This document shows positions 45,748 through 55,523 of a stretch of DNA of 64,000 nucleotides, one piece after another; the first letter of the stretch is position 1, and each line of letters starts with the position of its first letter. This DNA comes from Drosophila persimilis (taxonomy: Eukaryota > Arthropoda > Insecta > Diptera > Drosophilidae): contig NW_020825289.1 in NCBI RefSeq assembly GCF_003286085.1, positions 12,710,001-12,774,000 of the forward strand, given 5' to 3'. A program made the translations under genes and the position numbers. Below the pieces are notes generated by a model. It was not told where the DNA came from and made no database searches. It saw only the letters and a list, made by a program, of their open reading frames with translations.

Positions 45748-46416
45748 TTAGACAATGGTAAAGTTTTTGCTCTTAAAAAAGGTGGCACACTGCACCAGTC
45801 GGTTACCGTTGCTTTCTGCGTAGTACGGCAGTTCGGTTATGCGCTGCATCCAGGCGGACACCTTCGGATACTTGCCAGCATCCACTGCCAGGAATATCTC
45901 AATGGTTGACAGGATAGCGATGATGTGAAAGTCGGCAATAGTCAGATGCTTCCCAGCGATGTACTCGTTGTTATTCAGGAATGTCTCCAGGGTGGTGTAC
46001 ACGTCCGCAAGAGCATCGATCCTGGCCTTCGGAATTTGGGTCTCGTTCAGACGGAACAGCGGAAATGTTATGGCCCTCAGGGTTCTACCCACAACGCTAG
46101 AGTCGTAGTGCATACGCTGGTCGACGATTGCCCGCTGCTGGAGATCCTTGGGGTAGAGAGACTCCTTGCCGTCCTTGCCGTACTTGGCCACTAGGTAGGC
46201 ATTGATGGCGTGACTGTCGTACACGTAGAAGCCGTCGTCGTCTAGTGTGGGCACGGTGTGTAGGGGGTTCATCTTGAGGAATTCCGGCTTGAGCTGCTCC
46301 TTGGCCAGCAGATTGACCACCTTGTACTCGAAGGGCAGACCCAAGGCGTTCAGGGTCAGTATCACCGAACGAACCGGGGCGCTGGCATCCATGCCATAAA
46401 GTATTAGCTTTCCCAT
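45748..46416 (-). CDS. Glutathione S-transferase epsilon, second GstE3-like copy
   Basis: Intronless, 222 aa. The GstE3 subgroup signature NPLHTVP (Leu in place of Gln), YDSHAINAYLVAKYG and RAIVDQRMHYDSSV are present, but it sits between E4 and the E5-E8-type gene. The active-site loop reads SAPVRS where the family has SPPVRS, so the Pro after the catalytic Ser is replaced by Ala. Residues 20-100 are almost identical to the copy at 47965-48633, and the C-terminal half differs widely. I start at MGKL (46416) rather than the longer frame at 46437. Confidence 0.87.
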   Translation of the reverse strand: MGKLILYGMDASAPVRSVILTLNALGLPFEYKVVNLLAKEQLKPEFLKMNPLHTVPTLDDDGFYVYDSHAINAYLVAKYGKDGKESLYPKDLQQRAIVDQRMHYDSSVVGRTLRAITFPLFRLNETQIPKARIDALADVYTTLETFLNNNEYIAGKHLTIADFHIIAILSTIEIFLAVDAGKYPKVSAWMQRITELPYYAESNGNRLVQCATFFKSKNFTIV

Positions 46417-46640
46417 TCTGCCTCGAAGTGAACGCACCCAATGGTTGCACTTTCTACTTATTCTCGTTTGTTGACAAACTTTTTAGAGCGGGGAGAGAGC
46501 TTCGATGAGTACTGTACTGCAAAGCTCGGTGCACTGAGGAAGGTGCTTCTCTGGTGCTCTTTGGAGTGCTCGAACTAGGGGTTTAACTCTTTCTGCGTGC
46601 TCTCTGTGCGGGGTCGGGTTTGGTTCTCCCGATGTTCACC

Positions 46641-47306
46641 CTAGGGCACGATGGTGAAGTTCTTGGACTTTATAAGTTGCATGAACTGGGTAGCTCCACT
46701 GCCGTTCGCCTCCTCATAGTAGGGCAGCTCCTTGAGGCGCTCCAGCCAGGCTGCTGTCTTGGGATACTTCACCGGATCGTGCTCTAAGTAGACGCCGAGC
46801 GAGCTGATACTCGACACAATGCTGAAGTCGGCAATGGTTAGGTGATCACCGGCCACAAAGTCGTTATCCAGAAACGTTTCCAAGAAGTCGTAAACCTCGT
46901 TGACTTCGTCTACATTGGCCTGAGGCAGGGTGGTGCCCCCAAGGAACAGCACCGGCCTGGTGAGACGACGCAGGGCGCCCTCGAAGATGACCCCCGACTC
47001 GAAGTGCATTCGTTGATCGACCACAGCCCGCTGCAGAAGGTCCTTGGGGTACAGTTCGTCGGTCTCCGCGTACTTTCCCACCAGATAGGCCATGATTGCA
47101 TGCGAGTCCCATATGTAGTCATCATCGTCCTGCAGCATGGGCACCGTATGCTGGGGATTCTTCTTCATGTAGTCCTCGGCGAAGTTCTCTTTAGTAAGTA
47201 GATTCACGAAGACGTACTCGAAGGGCAGCTCCAAGGCCTTCAGGGTGAGCAGGCAAGCCCGGGTGGGTGGACTGGCGTCCAAGCCGTACAGCGAAATCTT
47301 ACCCAT
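46641..47306 (-). CDS. GstE4: Glutathione S-transferase epsilon, GstE4 orthologue
   Basis: Intronless, 221 aa. The start MGKISLYGLDASPPTRACLL, RRLTRPVLFLGG, FVAGDHLTIADFSIVSSI and the end KSKNFTIVP match D. melanogaster GstE4 closely. The catalytic loop SPPTRA, cis-Pro loop and WDSHAI are intact. The open frame continues 48 codons upstream, but a TATATAAG box at 47354-47360 lies inside that extension, so the MGKIS start is right. It is flanked on both sides by GstE3-type genes in the same orientation. Confidence 0.92.
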   Translation of the reverse strand: MGKISLYGLDASPPTRACLLTLKALELPFEYVFVNLLTKENFAEDYMKKNPQHTVPMLQDDDDYIWDSHAIMAYLVGKYAETDELYPKDLLQRAVVDQRMHFESGVIFEGALRRLTRPVLFLGGTTLPQANVDEVNEVYDFLETFLDNDFVAGDHLTIADFSIVSSISSLGVYLEHDPVKYPKTAAWLERLKELPYYEEANGSGATQFMQLIKSKNFTIVP

Positions 47307-47964
47307 GGTTGAACTTCTGATAACTGACTGGCAGCTCCCGCACTTAAACGGGCTTATATACTGCCTCCGAACGTGGGAACTGTCAACCAGGTAATGACTA
47401 TTTAATAAGTTCCGTCCTCTCAGTTGGCATGGAAAAGTGCCTGTCAACAAATTCGATTTTTTCTTTAATTAGCTGCGATAAAAAATGCATGAACCAAAGA
47501 CAGGTATGGGAACACATTGCATGACAAACAGGTCGTCCTTTGAATGTCCACGCATGTGGCTCCCCAAAGGCGGGTCTTCTGCCTACGTAATCAAGAAAGA
47601 CAGATAATGTACTTTAAAATGTTAATAGTCCAATGGTACATGGATCGTCCGTCTTTTACTCGAATGGAACTAACAAAATGAGGCATAGTTGTGGTTTTTT
47701 CAGAACAGCTTGGGGCTAGCTTCTCTTAACTTAAGAGTGATTGAAAGTGCCTTTATGATTTACCAGTTGTTTCCAAAGAGAAACATAAGCGTCACTGTTA
47801 TTTGCTGCCAATACTGCCAATAAATGAAATATTTATGAATTTTCAGTGTCAATATTGCCTCGTTACCTTGGGAGCGAGCTTTAATGACTAGGCAGCTTTG
47901 AGTGTGGAGTTTAAATTTATTCAAATACGACTATTGCTACAAACTATAATTATTTAAAAGAATC
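47307..47964. other. Spacer with GstE4 promoter
   Basis: The GstE4 TATA box is at 47354-47360 on the minus strand. No further gene seen. Confidence 0.45.
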
Positions 47965-48633
47965 TCAAACAATTGTAAAATTCTTGCTCTTGAGGAAATC
48001 TGTGAACTGAGTCACCTTCGATCCATTGGCCTCCTCGTAGTAGGGCAACTTTTTAATACGCTGAACCCAGCCCGCCAGATTGGGGAATTTTCTGGCATCG
48101 ACTTCGAGGAAAACTACCATGCCCGACAGGACAGCGATGACGCTGAAGTCGGCAATCGTCAGGTTATTTCCAGCCAAGTAATCGGTGCTCTTTAGGAACA
48201 AATTCAGAGTCTCGTAGACGCCCGAAAGCGCGTCGATTTTGGCTTGGGCGATTTCGGTTTGGTTTTCCCTAATCAGGGGAAAGGTGATTGCCCTGGCGGT
48301 GCTGCCAAAAACACTGGAGTCGTAGTGCAAACGCTGATCCACGATCGCCCGCTGCTGGAGATCCTTGGGGTAGAGAGACTCCTTGCCGTCCTTGCCGTAC
48401 TTGGCCACTAGGTAGGCATTGATGGCGTGACTGTCGTACAAGTAGAAGCCATCATCGTCCAGTGTGGGCACGGTGTGCAGGGGGTTCATCTTGAGGAATT
48501 CCGGCTTGAGATGATCGCCGCCAAACAGATTGATCACCTTGTACTCGAAGGGCAGACCCAAGGCGTTCAGGGTGAGGAGCACAGAGCGCACTGGCGGACT
48601 TCCATCGATGCCGTAAAGAGTAAGTTTTCCCAT
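47965..48633 (-). CDS. GstE3: Glutathione S-transferase epsilon, GstE3 orthologue
   Basis: Intronless, 222 aa. It begins MGKLTLYGIDGSPPVRSVLL as in D. melanogaster GstE3, has NPLHTVP and LPYYEEANGS, and sits in the E3 position between E2 and E4. The loop SPPVRS is intact, unlike the copy at 45748-46416. Compared with D. melanogaster it carries a one-residue-longer GKDGKES segment, shared with the second copy. A TATATAAA box is at 48698-48705 on the minus strand, about 65 bp upstream of the start codon. Confidence 0.92.
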   Translation of the reverse strand: MGKLTLYGIDGSPPVRSVLLTLNALGLPFEYKVINLFGGDHLKPEFLKMNPLHTVPTLDDDGFYLYDSHAINAYLVAKYGKDGKESLYPKDLQQRAIVDQRLHYDSSVFGSTARAITFPLIRENQTEIAQAKIDALSGVYETLNLFLKSTDYLAGNNLTIADFSVIAVLSGMVVFLEVDARKFPNLAGWVQRIKKLPYYEEANGSKVTQFTDFLKSKNFTIV

Positions 48634-49056
48634 ATTGTTGCTTGGAGTTGGTAAGAGACGAGACTGTTCTGTGGTTCATTCGTCCAACATTGTGCGCTTT
48701 ATATAGTCTCGGAAGAGACGCTGTCCGAAGAGAGCTTTGCAATGCTATGCTGACTCTGCACTTTATAAGGGAGTGGAGTGGAGAGGCGTGCCGTCTGCTC
48801 ACTCTTCGATGTTGAAATTCCCTCTTTGATGATGACACATCATGGGTAAAAGCTCTCTCTTTCGGCGCTTAACTAATGGAAAGTCCGAGAACATCAACAC
48901 AATCAGGTTTGGTCAAAATTTCATGTTTATTTGTGTAGATTAATAAATTTGGACTGATAAAAATGCCGGCTGGCTGTATTCGCACGACCGTAAAACCATG
49001 TCATTTCATATTTTAAAAGATATGAGATGTATCTATCCAACAGAACACTTTAGCTA
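48634..49056. other. GstE3 promoter and GstE2 3' flank
   Basis: Contains the GstE3 TATA box (48698-48705, minus). Otherwise unremarkable. Confidence 0.45.
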
Positions 49057-49716
49057 TTACACAATGGTTAAAAATCCCTTTAGCATGCCAATGTACTTAT
49101 TCGCGCCCCGCAGGTTGTCCTCCGTATAGTGGGGCAGCTTAGAGATGCGTTCCAGCCAAGCCGCGATCTTGGGATACTTCACTGTGTCCAGATCGAGGAC
49201 TGCGGCCAGCGAGGCAGCCGTAGCCGCACAGCACAGGTCCGCTACGGTTAGGGTATCGCCTGTGACGTAAGGACTTTCGCCCAGGAATGTCTCCAGATGT
49301 CCATAGGCTTCGCTGACATTGTTCACCTTCTCTTTGGGCACCAAGCTCACATTGTGGAGGAAGTAGGGAACACTGATATTGCGTAGGGCCATGAACAAGA
49401 TGCTGGCATCGAAGTACAAACGTTGATTGACCTGGGCACGCTTCACCAGATCCTTGGGATAGAGCTCGTCCGTCTTTGCATACTTGTCCACCAAGTAGCA
49501 GACGATGGCGTGCGAGTCCCAAATGAGTGCTCCGCCGTCATCCAGCAACGGGACTGTGTGCTGGGGATTCTTCTGCAGAAACTCTGGGGAACGATGCTCC
49601 CCTGCGAAGAGATTGACTTCCTTATACTCGAAGGCCAAGCCCAAGGCTCGCAGAGTCAGCAAACAGGCCCTCACCGGCGGACTAATGTCCATTCCATACA
49701 GCACAATATCCGACAT
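49057..49716 (-). CDS. GstE2: Glutathione S-transferase epsilon, GstE2 orthologue
   Basis: Intronless, 219 aa. MSDIVLYGMDISPPVRACLL, ALIWDSHAIVCYLVDKYA, the segment with FDASILFMALRNISVPYFL, and SLAAVLDLDTVKYPKIAAW match D. melanogaster GstE2. It is one residue shorter at the N-terminus (MSD-I for MSDK-L). All glutathione-site motifs are intact. The start at MSDI (49716) is preferred to the upstream in-frame MTLDF. In flies and mosquitoes E2 enzymes are linked to DDT and lipid-aldehyde detoxification. Confidence 0.93.
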   Translation of the reverse strand: MSDIVLYGMDISPPVRACLLTLRALGLAFEYKEVNLFAGEHRSPEFLQKNPQHTVPLLDDGGALIWDSHAIVCYLVDKYAKTDELYPKDLVKRAQVNQRLYFDASILFMALRNISVPYFLHNVSLVPKEKVNNVSEAYGHLETFLGESPYVTGDTLTVADLCCAATAASLAAVLDLDTVKYPKIAAWLERISKLPHYTEDNLRGANKYIGMLKGFLTIV

Positions 49717-49909
49717 GGTCCGAACAGACGAGAAGTCAAGAGTCAAATGCTACTGAAACTAGGCCGTTGACGACTCAAAACTTATGGGGCTTCAGGGAAA
49801 AGCTAGAAACGCGTCCCCAAATGAATTTGAATGAACAAAGAATTGCGTAAGCTCCAATTTAAATTAAATAAACAGATGTTCTCGGTTGGGTTTTATTTAT
49901 TTTCCACAT

Positions 49910-50578
49910 TTATGCACCCAGCTTGGTCCACTGGCTGCGGAGGAAGTCGCAGTAGTTCTTTGCTGGGGCTCTGTTGATTTGCTCAAAGAAGGCCAACCTG
50001 TTGAGGCGCTCCACCCAAGCAGTCACCTTGGGATACACCGCAGGATCGATATCCACGGCTGCGGGCAGTGAGGTCACCGTGGGTCCACAGCAGATGTCGG
50101 CGAGTGTCAGCGAGTCGCCCACGAGGTAATTGTTGCTGCCCAGGAAAGTTTCCACCATCTTTAGACCCCTATGGATGGTGTCGAGCTTCTCTTGCGGCAC
50201 CTCCTTCACTCCGTTCACCCAGAAGGGCCCGCTGACATTGGCCAGGGAGGGAAAGAGGACGCTGGCATCGAAGAACAGCCGTTGGTTGATGGCGGCCCGT
50301 TTGGCCAGGTCCTTTGGATAGAGCTCATCGGACTTTCCATACTTGTCCACGAGGTAGATGACTATAGCATGGGAGTCCCAGATGATGGTTCCGTCGTCAT
50401 CCAGCACTGGCACTGTGTGCTGGGGGTTCTTCTTCAGGAACTCCTCTCTGAGATGTTCTCCGCTCTGCAGGTCCACCTCCTTGTACTCGTACGGCAGCTC
50501 CAGTGCCTTCAGTGTCAGCTGGACAGCCCGAACACATGGGCTCATATCTATTCCATACAGAATTATATTTTTCGACAT
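49910..50578 (-). CDS. GstE1: Glutathione S-transferase epsilon, GstE1 orthologue
   Basis: Intronless, 222 aa. Diagnostic of E1 are SPCVRA in the catalytic loop (Cys for the second Pro), FFDASVLFPSLANVSGPFW, VNGVKEVPQEKLD and the end RSQWTKLGA. The start is at MSKN (50578). GstE1 is a broadly expressed, stress-inducible enzyme acting on 4-hydroxynonenal-type aldehydes. It diverges from GstE10 across a 1.3 kb intergenic region that holds two antioxidant-response-like motifs. Confidence 0.93.
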   Translation of the reverse strand: MSKNIILYGIDMSPCVRAVQLTLKALELPYEYKEVDLQSGEHLREEFLKKNPQHTVPVLDDDGTIIWDSHAIVIYLVDKYGKSDELYPKDLAKRAAINQRLFFDASVLFPSLANVSGPFWVNGVKEVPQEKLDTIHRGLKMVETFLGSNNYLVGDSLTLADICCGPTVTSLPAAVDIDPAVYPKVTAWVERLNRLAFFEQINRAPAKNYCDFLRSQWTKLGA

Positions 50579-51910
50579 TGTGCTTGAACGTTTCAATTAC
50601 AAATGATCTTTCTTTCGCACTCTATTCTATATTTCAGCATCTATCTACGTCTTATCTACCGAAAGCTTTGAGCAGAGCGAAAGAGTGAGCACAACACACA
50701 CACAACCGGCAAAAATGAATAAAGCTCTTGCTCAGTCAAACAAATTTGTTTATACTGCCCTCTCTATCTCTCTCTATCAAGCCCCCCAGCAAATTAATTT
50801 CGTCAGAACTGCGATTTTTTCCAAGATTGTAAATGTGTATATGTATGTATGTAAATAATTATCTACATATGTATGTATGTGTTTGGTTAAGCCTCGCATT
50901 CAACTCGTATGCGATAAAGTTTGTGAGCTTAATTGTATTTGTTTACTCAGCATGAAACGAATATTATTCTACCTCTCCTCTGACTGAGCTCCTCTTCTCA
51001 CTTCACAATGTTCCAATATTCCCTATCCATTGGCACTAACACAAGCCTACGTTTTGCAAACATATTCTATGCACACATGTAAATGTGTACATATGTATGT
51101 ATATTTACAGGCCGCTGAGCTTACAACTTTGAACAAGCTTAGATATGCTTTTAACGGCCGAAGCTTCAGCAGGTGAAGCTTTTAAAGCTTTCCGACTGTG
51201 TTTATCCTACATACTGGGTTTACCTTTTAACTACTATTTAAATCTTTTAAAACTGGTGTGCTCCTTCAAACAGGCCAAGAAATACTTTACTATATTAGCT
51301 GGCTTAATGCTGGTTTATACGCCGTGATTTAGAAAAAAAATATCGTAGCCCGTTTGTGATGATTTTTGGCAGATATTTGGATAATAGAAGAAAGGTGATG
51401 GTTCTCGTGGGAAAGAACCCTGGCCGTACATAAGTATATCTATACAATACAAATATATAACGCTCTGTGATTTCCAACCATTTTTATTCGATCTGTGCTC
51501 CACTGTACGTATGTACAATGTACATCGTTATGCATAAAACATACCCTTGCACATACTTGACGAGCACTGGCTGTTCAAAGTCACATAAATCATGTGGAAA
51601 GGTGAGCAAATATTGTGGTAGCCGTGGAGTTGGGTCGGGAGGGGGTTGGGGGAAGCCAGTAGTCGTAGTCCGACTAATCTGTGGCATTAATAAACAATCA
51701 GACAAAACTTAAACTTGCAGCATTATGACGTCTTTGTGATAAGTATCAAATTCTGTTTTTTTTGTGGTATCTAATCTTATCTAATCTGAAGTTTAAAATC
51801 AGTTTAATCACTGGCTGGGGCCGTGGGTGCCCTGTTTCCGTCCGTGGTTCGTGGCTCAGTGTCTGTTCAGAATCTCAATCTAGCAAGCAAGCAGCCCCAA
51901 ATTCTCCCAA
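50579..51910. other. Divergent GstE1/GstE10 intergenic region
   Basis: 1.3 kb with ATGT repeats (50844-50880) and two Cnc/Maf-like sites at 50943-50952 and 50981-50989. No exon recognised. Confidence 0.5.
50943..50989. promoter_or_regulatory. Two antioxidant-response-like (CncC/Maf) motifs
   Basis: TTACTCAGCA at 50943-50952 differs by one base from the TGACnnnGCA consensus. TGACTGAGC at 50981-50989 fits the TGACnnnGC core but lacks the usual preceding purine. Both lie in the region shared by GstE1 and GstE10. CncC control of GST genes is known in flies; use of these sites is inferred. Confidence 0.35.
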
Positions 51911-52636
51911 ATGGTTCATCTGGTCCTCTATGGCACGGAGACGAGTCCACCGGTGCGGGCTGTCCTTCTGACACTGCGCGCCCTGGAGCTGGAGCACGAG
52001 TTCCGGCGACTGGACATGCAGGCCGGCGAGCACTTGGAGCCGGAACTGCTGCGCAAGAATCCACAGCACACAGTGCCCATGCTGGAGGATGGTGAGGCAT
52101 GCATCTGGGACTCCCACGCCATCATTGGCTATCTCGTGAACAAGTATGCCCAGGATGATGCCCTCTACCCCAAGGAACCGCTGCAGCGGGCGGTGGTGGA
52201 TCAGCGTCTGCACTTCGAGACCGGTGTGCTCTTCCACGGCTGCTTCAAGCCGCTGCAGCGGGCCCTCTTCAAGGAGAATGATGCCCCCGAAGTTCCCAAG
52301 GACCGGATTGCCGATCTTCACGAAGCCTACGCCCATCTGGAGCGGTTTCTCGGCGAGAATCCTTACCTGGCCGGCGGCCAGTTGACAATCGCCGACTTCA
52401 GTGTGGTCGCCACCGTGAGCACTCTGCACCTGAGCTATTGCCCCGTGGAAGGCGCCAAGTATCCCAAGCTGTCCGCCTGGCTGGCCAGGCTCTCCACCCT
52501 GCCCCACTACGATGAGGACAACCTGCGTGGCGCCCGCCTGCTCGCCGAAAGGGTCCGCGCCAAACTGCCCAAGCAGTTCGACAAGCTCTGGCAGAAGGCC
52601 TTCGAGGACATCAAGAGCGGAGCCGGCAAGCACTGA
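51911..52636 (+). CDS. GstE10: Glutathione S-transferase epsilon, GstE10 orthologue
   Basis: Intronless, 241 aa. The protein is longer than the other members because of the C-terminal extension ending KAFEDIKSGAGKH, which is the GstE10 hallmark. LVLYGTETSPPVRAVLLTLR, CIWDSHAIIGYLVNKYAQ and FHGCFKPLQRALFKEND also match. It is the only cluster member on the plus strand, as in D. melanogaster where E10 is opposed to E1-E9. An AATAAA signal follows at 52706. Confidence 0.94.
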   Translation: MVHLVLYGTETSPPVRAVLLTLRALELEHEFRRLDMQAGEHLEPELLRKNPQHTVPMLEDGEACIWDSHAIIGYLVNKYAQDDALYPKEPLQRAVVDQRLHFETGVLFHGCFKPLQRALFKENDAPEVPKDRIADLHEAYAHLERFLGENPYLAGGQLTIADFSVVATVSTLHLSYCPVEGAKYPKLSAWLARLSTLPHYDEDNLRGARLLAERVRAKLPKQFDKLWQKAFEDIKSGAGKH

Positions 52637-54065
52637 GCGCACTCGTTGTGGTCCTCGGAAGTGGCTCCTCTTTGTTGATATACCTATACCTGTACACGAG
52701 TCCAAATAAAGTTCGCCTGTCCACTTTACTGCCTCCCCTGCCCGGTGTCTCTTGTCAGATGCACTTCGAATGGCAACACAGTCAAAAACTTTCAAACTTT
52801 TTTGCGCTCATTAAAATTATAAAATTTTTCCTCCTACAAAGCGACACAAAATACATAGAAGCCGGGAGTGTGGGGCGGTCGTTGGGGTACGAATGAAAAG
52901 CGCAAAGTTTTCCTGCCGTGCCGTGTCGTGCATGCTGAAGTTGTTAAATCATAATTAATTTATGACGGCGCCATCCGCCCAGTCCGCTTCGCCCTCCTCA
53001 CCCTCGTGGCGCCTCTTATCTACACTCCAGCCCCGGCCCCGGCCACAGCCCCAGACCCCGCTCACTCCCTCAAGCCACTCCATAGGCCGCTCCGTCGTTT
53101 AAAATACTCTTAAAAAGCAGCCCAACCCCGTCTACCTGCCTGGTGTAAGAAGTCCGATATTCAACCCCCAAGGAAATGAGCTAGCGATGCGCAGGTACAC
53201 GCGACTCACGGACCTCTGTACCCGATACCCGATGTGTGACCGATCCTATAGTACACTATGAACAGCTGATCGGTTTTCCATTCGATTTACTCCACTGGAA
53301 AATGACTTTTCTACTATAACTAGGGTGGGAAGCTAGCCGAAAATCAAAAACCCACGGAACCTGCTAAGATTCAGTGCCATCAGACATTGTTTATGAGTAA
53401 AACTGACTATGACTCTCGCAGCATTACTCGCATACCGATAAAAAGAAAGTAAACTATCGTTACTATCAAACGATAAGTACTGCGACCCCTCGTGATATAC
53501 CGTGACATCTCTAGGACTTAAGAGTACCTGCTGCGTTGGTCCTTTTGCCGCCTGGTTTTATGCGCCTCATTGCAGCTCCGGCGCGACGTTTCCGAGGATG
53601 GTGGCAGGAAACTAATTGGTTTAATTTCAACTTTTACTTTAGACCGACCTCCTGCTTGCTTCCCCTGTGCTGGGCCGTGTCCTGTCCATGACAACCCTGC
53701 CCTCGCCGCCTCTCCACCTCGCCTGTTTGCCATGCCATTCGTTAAGTTTACTTTGCTTTACGCCTGGCCCCCGCCACATCACCTTTTCGCTTTACTTCCT
53801 AGGTTTTTACTGCCTTCTTTTTGTGGGTCCGCATCCTTGCCTCCCCCTCTATTCCGCACCGAATCTACCCGGAAGGAGGCAAGTTACGATTTGCTTTTGG
53901 GGCATCTGAAGAAAACTTCAAATTCCCCAACTTGAGCTTTCGCAAATATATAGTTCCGTTTGGGAACAGAATCCGCTTCCTAAAATATACCTTCCATAAC
54001 TGGAATCACTATTTCTTTTTTATTCTTGAAATAAAATTAATGAAAGGAACCACTTTCTTAAGTTC
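52637..54065. other. GstE10 3' flank and Idgf5 3' flank
   Basis: Contains the GstE10 poly(A) signal (52706) and a tight CGATA cluster at 53436-53475. The C-rich stretch around 52970-53080 looks like simple sequence. No gene found. Confidence 0.45.
53436..53475. promoter_or_regulatory. Third CGATA cluster
   Basis: CGATA at 53436-53440, TATCG at 53455-53459 and CGATA at 53471-53475: three motifs in 40 bp, between GstE10 and Idgf5. This may be a boundary element between the GST cluster and the chitinase-like gene. Confidence 0.35.
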
Positions 54066-55523
54066 CTATAGCCGATATTTGATACTCCTGAGAATAGGAT
54101 ACTTCTCGCCCGCGCACTGACCACGAAAGTCATCCAGGGACACGTCATGGAAGGCCACTCCGCCAAGGCCTTGAGCCTGGGCAAAGCCGGCCTTGATGGC
54201 CGCTGTTGTGGGGTCCTCGTAGCCCACCCACAAGCCATTCTCCCCAATATCATCTGCCGAGCGGTAGGCATAGATGCCGAACCGCTTCGTGGGATCGCCC
54301 ACCTTTCGCAGGTGGGGCGCCTCCTTGTCCTCGGGCTGCTGCTGAAGCAGCTCACAAATTTCTGGCCAGCTGAGCAATCCGGGAATGCGAGTTTGTTTGC
54401 CAGCTGGAGCCGCTCCGGCCGCCGCCGGTATGGGCGGATAGCCAGTGATGCCGGAGTTCCTTGTCATGTTCCAGGAGCGCCCGTAGCTGGTAACGCCGAT
54501 GTGCAGTTGGTCCGCCCTGGATGGGGATGTCTGGTTCAGCCAGTACTGGACCTGGTACTGAACGTTGTGGGTGGGATCGCGGTCGTACATGGCATACAGC
54601 GGGGCGGGCAGATCCCCGACCTTGGGATCTCGTTCCGGTGTGTGGAAGTCATAGGTGCCCAGGTTGACAAAGTCCACGTGGTCGAGCACCGAGGCAACGT
54701 CGATGAAAACTGTGAAGGGAGGGATACATTCATTGGAAGCGGACCCTGGTCTCAGTACTCACGCTCTGCGTCGACGTGAGGCAACATGCTGAGGGTTAAG
54801 AGTTTGCCACTGGGTTGCAAGTCCCTGCGCAACTCCCTCACAAGAGTGGCGAACTGTTCCTTGTGCTCCTGCGATTTGCTGTCCACCGAATCCGTACTGA
54901 ACCATCCCCGGACCGCACTCCACGCCCGCTTGAGCACTCCTTGCTGCAGCTTGGGCCGGTTCGCGGGGAACTGCCAGGCCAGGTCCAGGCCATCGAAGCC
55001 ATAATTGCTCAGTTCCGCCCCCACGCTCGCCCTGAAGGCGCTCCGATGCTCCGGCTGCTCCAGCAAGCTCAAGTACTTACTGCTGTCTGCCACGCCCTCG
55101 GCGCTCAGATCCCGATTTCCGCCCACCGAGAGAAGGAACCGAACGTGGGGAAACCTTTGGCGCAGGGCAGTTATTTGGCGGTAATGCTGGCGATTGTAGC
55201 TCAGCTCCGGGTCGAGACTCTTGATCTTGTGGCTCTCCGCATCGATGCCCGCATAGCCGTAGACCAGAAAGTTGCAAAAATTGAGTGCAGGCTCCAGTTC
55301 AACGAGCGACAATTGTGCTGGACCTGCCAGAGAGAGAGAGAGAGACAGATAACCTCTGATCTGTTTGGCACAAAAAGATTAGAAGTCCCCACTCACCTTC
55401 CCGCACAAAACTTGCCGCATCGTAGAAGCAAACCAGCTTCCCCACCTCGGCCAAGCTGCCGTGCAGCAGGCACAGGAAGGAGCCGAGCATTAGCGCTCTG
55501 TAGAAGACACTTTGGGGCAACAT
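54066..55523 (-). CDS. Idgf5: Imaginal disc growth factor 5 (chitinase-like)
   Basis: Three exons: 55523-55397, 55323-54763 and 54709-54066, giving 443 aa (D. melanogaster Idgf5, CG5154, is 444). A signal peptide (about residues 1-25, ALMLGSFLCLLHGSLA) precedes a glycosyl-hydrolase-18 barrel: LVCFYDAASFVREG, VRFLLSVGGNRD, and the active-site strand FDGLDLAWQF, where the catalytic Glu of chitinases is Gln160. It is therefore a secreted growth and wound-healing factor without chitinase activity. An NQTS glycosylation site is present. The lower-conservation segment with AAAGAAPAGKQTR lies in the insertion domain. The first intron ends in a TC-repeat polypyrimidine tract. Confidence 0.92.

Noticed and set aside
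51875..52795. 306-codon minus-strand frame over GstE10
   Set aside because: Antisense shadow of GstE10, produced by its codon bias.
52970..53080. C-rich stretch as a possible structured RNA
   Set aside because: Low-complexity CCCC-rich sequence with no convincing paired stems.
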